Shown: piece by piece, positions 57,140 to 64,000 of the stretch
Layout of the letters: every line of letters starts with the position of its first letter
How positions within the stretch are numbered: the first letter of the stretch is position 1
Assembly: GCF_026151205.1 (NCBI RefSeq)
Contig: NC_087081.1
Location: forward strand, 3,043,246-3,107,245
Direction: 5' to 3'
DNA from: Bolinopsis microptera
Taxonomy: Eukaryota; Ctenophora; Tentaculata; Lobata; Bolinopsidae
Length of the DNA stretch: 64,000 nucleotides
Notes under the pieces: generated by a model
Database searches by the model: none
What the model was told of the DNA's origin: nothing
The model's input: the letters and a program-made list of their open reading frames with translations, nothing else
Translations under genes and position numbers: made by a program

Positions 57140-59095
57140 CTGGTGTTAAACGATCAAAACTTTGGGAAGATTTAAAAATGCAAATTAATTCCTACTCAAT
57201 AAAACCCCAAAATACCGTGCACTGTCATTTTGTGAATGAATTGTTCGGCCGAAAAAGGTTAAATTCATAACTTTGAGACCCGGCGTTCCGAGGCAACAGG
57301 ATTTCGGAGATTCATTGTATGAAACGGTGGCTTGAAATACAAGAAAAACAGATGTTATATAAAAGCCTATGAAATTCGAGCGTGCTAAATCACTCTACAA
57401 TCGATCTTTGAGATTGTTCTAAAAGGGCCCCCGACAGTTGTAACCAACAGCAATCGATGTATTTTCGGACGCTGATTCCGAATCACCCTACAATTACATG
57501 ACATAGGGTTAAAATGCTCCCCTAGCTGACGAGATATTAGCGAACAACTATCTCGATCACGTGATATGACCGTATAATTAAAGGAAGTTAGTCTAATTTC
57601 TCGTTAGGGTTAGGGTTTCAGCATATGCTTTTGTTAAGGATTGGGTTAGGGTTAGGGTTGGGATCAGATTAGAGGGATAGGGTTTCGAATAGTCGTTCAG
57701 GACCAGCTAGAGAACGGGTTGAAAAAGTCACGTGACAGTCGAGTGTAGAGTGATTAATCATCATCCTATGAGAACATGAAAAAATAGCATGATTTATGAC
57801 AAAAAATAGACCAAACATGACGGAAAAGTTCTCTTATGACTCTGAAAAGAGTCAAAAGATTATTTGAACTCCTCAACTGTGAGCAGTGGTGTTAAAAGGG
57901 CTTACAGAAAATGAAAACGCGTTGCTCATAACGCGACAGTATCCTCCTAATCAGGGAAACGCGTGCACATTGTGATTAATATTTCATAATTCGATCAATT
58001 AAATCAGATGATAAAATGTCCCGTGGATATTATTACGTTCCTCAGCGGAAAATAAGTTCGGGAGAGATTTAACTTTAAGGTCAATAAATTTGGTTCACAA
58101 TAAATTTGGTTCATTATAAAATTTTGGTCATACATCCGGATCCCGATGGCACTGTCGCGGCACTCTCGAGACATTCACGTGGCATTATGGCGGCGTTCTC
58201 GTTGCACTATCGTGGCATTCTCGTGAATTTAGTCTAAACTAAATTTGTCGTTCTTAAGGTAATCTACATTTTATCTTAATTGCTAAATCCTGATAATGCC
58301 CCACGTATCCCTAATCTCAATATATCTTCCTGGTTTATAAAGGCACCGATTTCATAATGCTAGGATACCGTTATATCGGGGTCTCTGCAGTCTGCACGAT
58401 AAGTATAAGTATTACCGTATTGTGGATCTAGTTAATATGAATAAACTCTTAATTGTGCTTGATACATCAGTATCTTGATACATATAGTTATCTGAGAAGC
58501 TTAAGTCTCCATTTTTTCTATCTCTACTATAATTCAAAGAATTATTTCTGATGTAGAATGTAGAATGTATGTACGACCGCCCACATGCAAATCAGACGAG
58601 AAATAAGAATTTAGGTAACAACCAAAAGGTTCCATAGCAACGGTGTTTTAATGCACACATGCACGTGCAAAGATTATTTTAACGTCATTTTGATCGGTTT
58701 TGTGGTAATTACGTTGTGTTTAAAGTGTTTTATATTTAAATCGGTTGTATCTTCGGTCGGGATGGATCCTTTTTGATGCGCTTAAAACTTTCTTTCAAAG
58801 AATACTACTAGCTTCGTCCCTGTTACCACGGGCTTTCTAGTTTAGTATAATATTCTTTTTCGGTGCAGTTTTTTCTGCTCATTTTGGGTTAAATTGACTA
58901 CCAGTTAAATTTCAGGGGTCAAGAGTGGGGTTAAATTCAATTTATAAAACTTTCTTAGATTCAATATTAAATTGCAGTTAAATTGAAGCTATTAAGCTGC
59001 CAAGTTGTAAATTTTTAACAGTGTTAAAAATCTTAAATGAAAATTAGGCATTACCCGGAAAACCGGATGAGATAAGGAGCAAATTATTATATAAC
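57140..59095. other. Gene-free DNA upstream of the secreted-protein gene
   Basis: No supported gene. Contains degenerate TTAGGG repeats near 57603-57680, two CACGTG palindromes (57559, 57729), a GGCATTCTCGTG-like short repeat near 58147-58215 and a weak TATAAAA near 57358. Confidence 0.5.
57603..57680. repeat. Interstitial telomere-like TTAGGG repeats
   Basis: Degenerate GTTAGGGTTAGGGTTT and GGGTTAGGGTTAGGGTTGGG units, matching the animal telomere repeat. They are too short and too mixed to be an active telomere. Confidence 0.6.
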
Positions 59096-61058
59096 ATTTT
59101 ACCAAAACCCATAATCATGGGTAGAGTGGAGCGCTGCCAGTGTCTCTCTTTCCCAAACAAAAGGCAATGATATCAATTTGAATGACCGTTATCAAATGCA
59201 AAATGATACCGAGAATGAAATCGGTCGCTCGCTTTTCCCACTCATTCATGGCTTACGAATTGTAATAAGTTTCGATTTATAACATGTAATCTATTTCAAT
59301 TGTAAATGAATGGGAAAAGCGAGCGACCGATTTCATTCTCGGTATCATTTTGCATTTGATAACGGTCATTCAAATTGATATCATTGCCTTTTGTTTGGGA
59401 AAGAGAGACACTGGCAGCGCTCCACTCTACCCATGATTATGGGTTTTGGTAAAATATCATCTCTTTTTTTATTATAATGTCAGGGTACTTTACAAAGCCG
59501 AAATGTAAACTCATAACTTCATTAATATTAATAAGGAGGTTATTTCAACGATTTCGAAATTTTTCCTTTGAAAACATTTCCTTGTGTTTAGGTAAGCATA
59601 TCGGTCGATCACTGACTGAATATGCCACTTTATACTCATTGAAGTTGGCATTAAATTCATATATAATGACATTGAACTGTCGTGGCAAAGCAGAATTTGT
59701 TCAAAATCACGAATGAGCAAAATTTTAACCTTTCGCACGTGCAAACCTTGAGCGGAAGTTGCGTGCGCATCCAATATTGAATCACCGTAAATTTTTGCAT
59801 GATGGTGTTTTATATATAGTTTGATAAGCATGCAAAGTTTCAAAGTATTTTAAGAAGAACTGTAATCACAACGGTACTCCAAAGTTGACGGAAATTGGTG
59901 AAAACAGCAATTTTCAGTGATTTTAGCAATTTTCTATCAATTTGGGCGTGTCCCCACGTGTGCAACTTTTCGATTTTCAACTTTAAAACTAGCCTATGAC
60001 ACAATTTAGAGCTTTAGGAAGCAAAATTGAGCTCCACAACCCAAGGGATGGTGCAACACCAGAGAATACTAGAACGTAAAATTAGCGTTTTTATAAAATT
60101 ATTCTTTAAAAAAGCACTAACTTCAATAGCGAATATCTTTATGAAGGAGCAAGCTAGAAAAACTTTCCGGTAGATTTTCAGAATGCTTAAACAATTATCT
60201 AACTTCAATATGCCCTCAAATTTTGAATAAAATTACTCCTTAATGGCGTAAAATCGATTTGAAAAATGATTACTTTGTGAAAAATCAAGTTTTAAAAATG
60301 GTTAACTTGATGACGTCATCAAGTGGTGATGATGACGTTGAATTACTTTTTAACATAATGTTAACTAAAGTCTAAACAATTATCTTCAAGACCTGTGGTC
60401 CGAAATGGCTGTATCTTTTATACTTTAGAATCTACGGACACTTAAATACAGGCTATAATTCACTGGCAAAGCGTCTATCCCTGAATATATATATGTATAT
60501 AAGTATATATATATGTATGTATATATCACGACAATCTGTCGTAAAACAGGGGTTCTAGAAAACCAATTTCCCGATGCTCCTGAAACTTGAAACTTTTTTT
60601 ACAGTCGATTAGGTCAACGTCTAGACGCCCTGCAAAGTTTCAGATCTCTAACTCAATTTTAACATGGTTTTTAAGGCACCTGAATATGGCGATTTCGGGT
60701 TTTTTACCGAATTTCGTATAACAGTGCTGGCGAGTATTTTATGCAAATTTTTAAAAATCTCAACATAACTATTTCTTATTTCTGACATCTTTGACATCAA
60801 ATTAGAATATTTTGAACTAAAAATAAATCTGCTGAACGACTTCCGATGAGTCTTAATGCCTGAAAAACTCCTGCCGGAGGCGTCGGCCTTCGGCCGCCGC
60901 CTCCGGCCGGAGTGCACGCTTCGCGTGCACGAAAGAGGCTTCCGACGTGTACCAAAGGGGGTGTAAAGGGGGTATAATAGTAAAGGGGATAGAATAGTAA
61001 AGGGGGTACATAGTATACCCCCAATAAAGACACCGCTCGTGCTTGCCAGCACTGTGAT
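59096..61058 (-). mobile_element. 2.0 kb repeat module B (inverted partner of 50.2-52.35 kb)
   Basis: Reverse-complement copy of module A. The foldback unit (59096-59455, inverted arms of about 150 bp with a short spacer) comes first, then about 1.4 kb of AT-rich DNA, the GC-rich hairpins (about 60870-60933), the pyrimidine-tract units and an edge at ACTGTGAT (61051-61058). By eye the copies are about 90 percent alike. One arm of hairpin 2 has a single mismatch here. The open frame 60648-61097 mirrors the one in module A and is not considered a gene. Confidence 0.8.
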
Positions 61059-61685
61059 TGTCCATGAATCAATTTGTGTTGCACGATGTATAATCAAAAG
61101 TAAGGACTTTTGTCAAATTCAAGCGTACTCCATTTTACCAACTTATAAAAATTTCACATTTAACGAACTTAAGTCACGATTATAAATTGCCCTTGCAATA
61201 GCATCAGGGTAGCATGAAACGTGAAGAAAAGAAGTTCCCAGCATGAACCAAGGAGAAAAGTGGTTTCTAGAAATCCACTTTCATAAGAATTTCTTAACCC
61301 ACTCGCCTGCTGACGTAACCTTGTTAGCCTAAAACTTGACCACTATAGACATAAAGTTGACCACTAGACATATAAAACTTGACCACTAGACATTAGCAAT
61401 TGGCCACTAGAGTCTAGGCATAAACTTGATCACTACTAGACAAACAATGAAATCGTGCAGTAGGTGAAATCAGTGCTGTTATATTGATTGTCACTTGTAT
61501 ATATATAAAATGTTCATTTTAAAAAAAATGAACACCAATATTGATATAATCTTCGAACTATAACGATAATAGCACGTCATACTAGAAAGAATTATAACAA
61601 TTATAGGGCGCTCAGCGACTGAATAATAAGCCTCAACGTATGTGTATTGACTTTCGCCCCCCTCCCTTTTGTTGACATATTTACC
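61059..61685. other. Gene-free DNA
   Basis: No gene seen. A loose repeat of TTGACCACTAGACAT-type units lies near 61337-61445. Confidence 0.5.
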
Positions 61686-61690
61686 AGACA

Positions 61691-61900
61691 TAAAAGAGTT
61701 TGGGAAAAGCACGTACAGCTCTTTTGAACAACACAGGCAGTTAGGCGACATATTTGCTAAAGAGTTTGGGAAAAGCACGTACAGCTCTCTTGAACATGAA
61801 CACAGGCAGTTAGGCGACATATTTGCTAAAGAGTTTGGGAAAAGCACGTACAGCTCTCTTGAACATGAACACAGGCAGTTAGGCGACATATTTGCTAAAT
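61691..61900. repeat. 69-bp tandem repeat, 3 copies
   Basis: Three units starting GAGTTTGGGAAAAGCACGTA. The first has a small deletion. On the plus strand they stay open as a 23-residue repeat (EFGKSTYSS... GDIFAK), giving a 77-codon frame 61669-61902. The minus strand is open as well, so the frame is probably a by-product of unit length. Confidence 0.95.
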
Positions 61901-62847
61901 AGTACCTGCAGATTAGCTAATCAGGCAGAAATTGTGTGACTGCTATTCTCTTATCTCTAAATTACCGGTTATTTTGTGGATTGGTTCCTAAATACTAAGG
62001 ATCTCGACTCTTGCAGATGATTACCAATTCTTGGCAATAGAACAATACTTTTGCTGATTAAGACTGCAAATTGGTAATTGCGCCAGGTGCTGTTCGGTTA
62101 AAACGGTGGTTTAGTAGACGCGGTATCTTATCATTTGTGATTAATAATCGGAGCCTTGATCTAACCTTTAATATGAGCACCAATCGCTGCTCACTCTACC
62201 GTCCTTCCAAGCACCTTTTCCATCGAATAGGGGTGATTCGGTGAAATGAGTTCCGTACAAATTAACCCTCTACATACTTCCGAGTTCCGACTTTTATAAT
62301 TAAGAAATCTAGGAAAGAGGACGATAAAGGCTCAATAAAACACAAATTATCACTACACAGCAACGTTGATAAGATTAGAGTTCAAATTTGTTAATTTTTT
62401 TACCGGCAGACTTTTATTAACTCAATTACACGTACAGAGTAAAAAGCAAAAGTTATGTTATAGCAGTACCACTGGCGCTGTGAAAATATTCCTCAAACCG
62501 AACCGTTCGTTCGTGAACTGAATAGCTGAAAAGATATAGCCTTCCATTCATCAATAATTGTTGCTTCAAATCAATTTTATTAGCAATATAGAACTTCGCT
62601 AATTTCCTTAATATTAGTACTTCGGTGAACTGAACTCTGTTGACCAACTGATTAAATCAGTCACACTCTATACCCCCTCGTTGACTGACGGAAGGGGTAT
62701 GTATTAACATATTAAGTAAAGGGGGTTAAGAAGGAAGTACTTGTTCAGATTTTTATTCTGATTTTACGATAATGTTCACTTAACGAGTACTGTGCAACTC
62801 TCAAGGTCACATGAACTTGTAAAGGAATTAAACATGAAATGACCAAG

Positions 62848-63005
62848 GAGAACACTAACGAACTCGTCTTCGTAATACAGCAATTCATAAAGACGATCAG
62901 AACTCTAAAAAACGAGAGAATGCTATAAAAATAAAATCTTAAAAATTAACCACGTTACAATTTCATGGAAAAAAATCGAATATAATAATTTAAATACGGG
63001 TAAAA
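62848..63005. repeat. Dispersed repeat shared with 56303-56475
   Basis: Common blocks are AACACTAACGAAC.CGTC near the start and AATATAATAATTTAA near the end, with similar AT-rich sequence between. Both copies have the same orientation. Confidence 0.6.
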
Positions 63006-63055
63006 AAGTCATGGAGATGAGTTAATGACGATGAGTAGGAGACGGGAGGTGATGA

Positions 63056-63156
63056 CTAGGACTTCTTTTCAGGAGGATTTCGAAGGTGAAAGGATTCTGT
63101 GAGGTACTTTCCGAATTCTGTTGCACGGAATGAGTTCATGATGGCCCAATATTCTT
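63056..63156 (-). CDS. Possible terminal exon of a gene running in from the right
   Basis: On the minus strand an acceptor-like TTTGTAAG is followed by an open frame reading EYWAIMNSFRATEFGKYLTE and then SFHLRNPPEKKS with a TAG stop at 63058-63056. The composition looks protein-like, and the E-x-W start and distance to the stop resemble the last exon of the secreted-protein gene (EHWKVWRKM...). No upstream exon was found, so this is weak. Confidence 0.25.
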
Positions 63157-64000
63157 CTTACAAATAAGTACATGAACAGACGTTTATACTTTTTAGTAAC
63201 CGAAGCTTTAAAAACCATATTATGTTAATGACACTCGTCTTAAAGAAATGTTTTTGTTTGTTAAATTAATGACCATAGTTTTAAAAAGTTACATTGAATA
63301 TTGAGTTTTATTTCTCTTAGAGGTGCAAAATATTGCAATTTACTTTTATATCAAAAATAAAATATACTCCTATATAATATGACATTAATAAAAAAAATAT
63401 GATATTTTCACCAAAACCCAGAATTGGGTAGACTTAGAGAGGAATGGAAATTAAAGCTACAACTTTTGTGATATAGCATCTTTCTACCGAAAAGTGGCAT
63501 GCAACGTATGTCAAGCATATAAAGATAATATTATAGTTATTTGGCAAACGATGCCTTATATATATAATTATATAAGGCATAACAAGAATTGCGCCCGTTA
63601 TAAGCTTATAAGGCCATGTAGGCGGATGCTAAATTTCCATCCACTGCATTTTAAAGACCTATTATAATTATCACAATTTACAATTCTATATCACAGCTCA
63701 TTCCGAATCTTACTCAATCACAAAACTTAGCAAAACTCGTCCGTACGCACTACGCGTATTTAATATACATAATATAATTATATGCATTGCAATTAATTTA
63801 CAAAATGACTAGTGACTACTGACGACTGATTACTGTGTGCTGACTATACGTCTAGGGAAATGTTTTAAATTTACGTGTATTATTATAGTCCCCAGTAATT
63901 ATTTACAGTTTAATGTTTTTAGATTTATCAAACGCTATACCCGGCTGCGAATTCCATTTTTCATGGTTAATAGTTAAAGATGGATACATGAAAATAATAA

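Larger units (their letters stand above)
61905..64000. other. Mostly non-coding right end of the window
   Basis: No firm gene. A 64-codon minus-strand frame at 62453-62647 has no recognised motif. A roughly 160-bp segment at 62848-63005 resembles 56303-56475 in intron 2 of the secreted-protein gene, in the same orientation. A sequence at 63405-63430 (TTCACCAAAACCCAGAATTG) resembles the foldback tips of modules A and B. A small palindrome (TGCCTTATATA...TATATAAGGCA) lies near 63551-63580. Confidence 0.5.

Overview
This looks like a window of nuclear DNA from an AT-rich metazoan, probably a marine invertebrate. A cnidarian-grade animal is my guess, but no marker in the window fixes the phylum. 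The evidence is spliced GT-AG genes for secreted and cell-surface proteins (immunoglobulin, C-type lectin and CCP domains), rhodopsin-type GPCR remains, three kinds of retrotransposon (a CR1-like LINE, an RTE-like fragment, a Penelope-like fragment), foldback elements, many minisatellites, and a short interstitial TTAGGG-like tract. No operons, bacterial genes or CRISPR arrays are present.

Layout. 1-28.4 kb is almost gene-free. It holds a 3.6 kb inverted-repeat element with a 1.4 kb pyrimidine tract (5.5-9.07 kb), a diverged direct duplication of about 2.6-3.2 kb (17.3-19.9 and 20.3-23.5 kb), homopolymer runs and small tandem repeats. A small acidic secreted or GPI-tailed protein lies on the minus strand at 28.5-28.7 kb. 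From 31.2 to 41.6 kb a 17-exon plus-strand gene can be followed exon by exon with phase conserved at every junction. It encodes a 703-residue protein: signal peptide, four Ig domains, a C-type lectin domain, a CCP/sushi domain and a hydrophobic C-terminus. Its introns carry an antisense RTE fragment and several minisatellites, two of which start exactly at an exon's splice donor.

From 44.0 to 50.2 kb is a nearly intact LINE. ORF1 (530 aa) joins an AlkB-type 2-oxoglutarate/Fe(II) oxygenase to an SGNH esterase, both with catalytic residues in place. ORF2 has a PHD-type zinc finger, an AP-endonuclease-like domain and a reverse transcriptase, broken only by one extra A in a 7-A run. An 834 bp spacer separates the ORFs, so their membership of one element is likely but not proven.

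From 50.2 to 61.1 kb two inverted copies of a 2 kb repeat module, each with very GC-rich hairpins at one end and a foldback unit at the other, bracket 6.7 kb of DNA. That DNA holds a Penelope-like fragment, a degraded GPCR, and an apparently intact 6-exon minus-strand gene for a 291-residue secreted protein I do not recognise. The last 3 kb holds a 69-bp tandem repeat, a dispersed repeat and a possible terminal exon.

The host genes share no visible pathway. The Ig/lectin/CCP protein suits an adhesion, recognition or immune role at the cell surface. The window's main novelty is the LINE ORF1 architecture and the way minisatellites have amplified splice donors inside the Ig gene.
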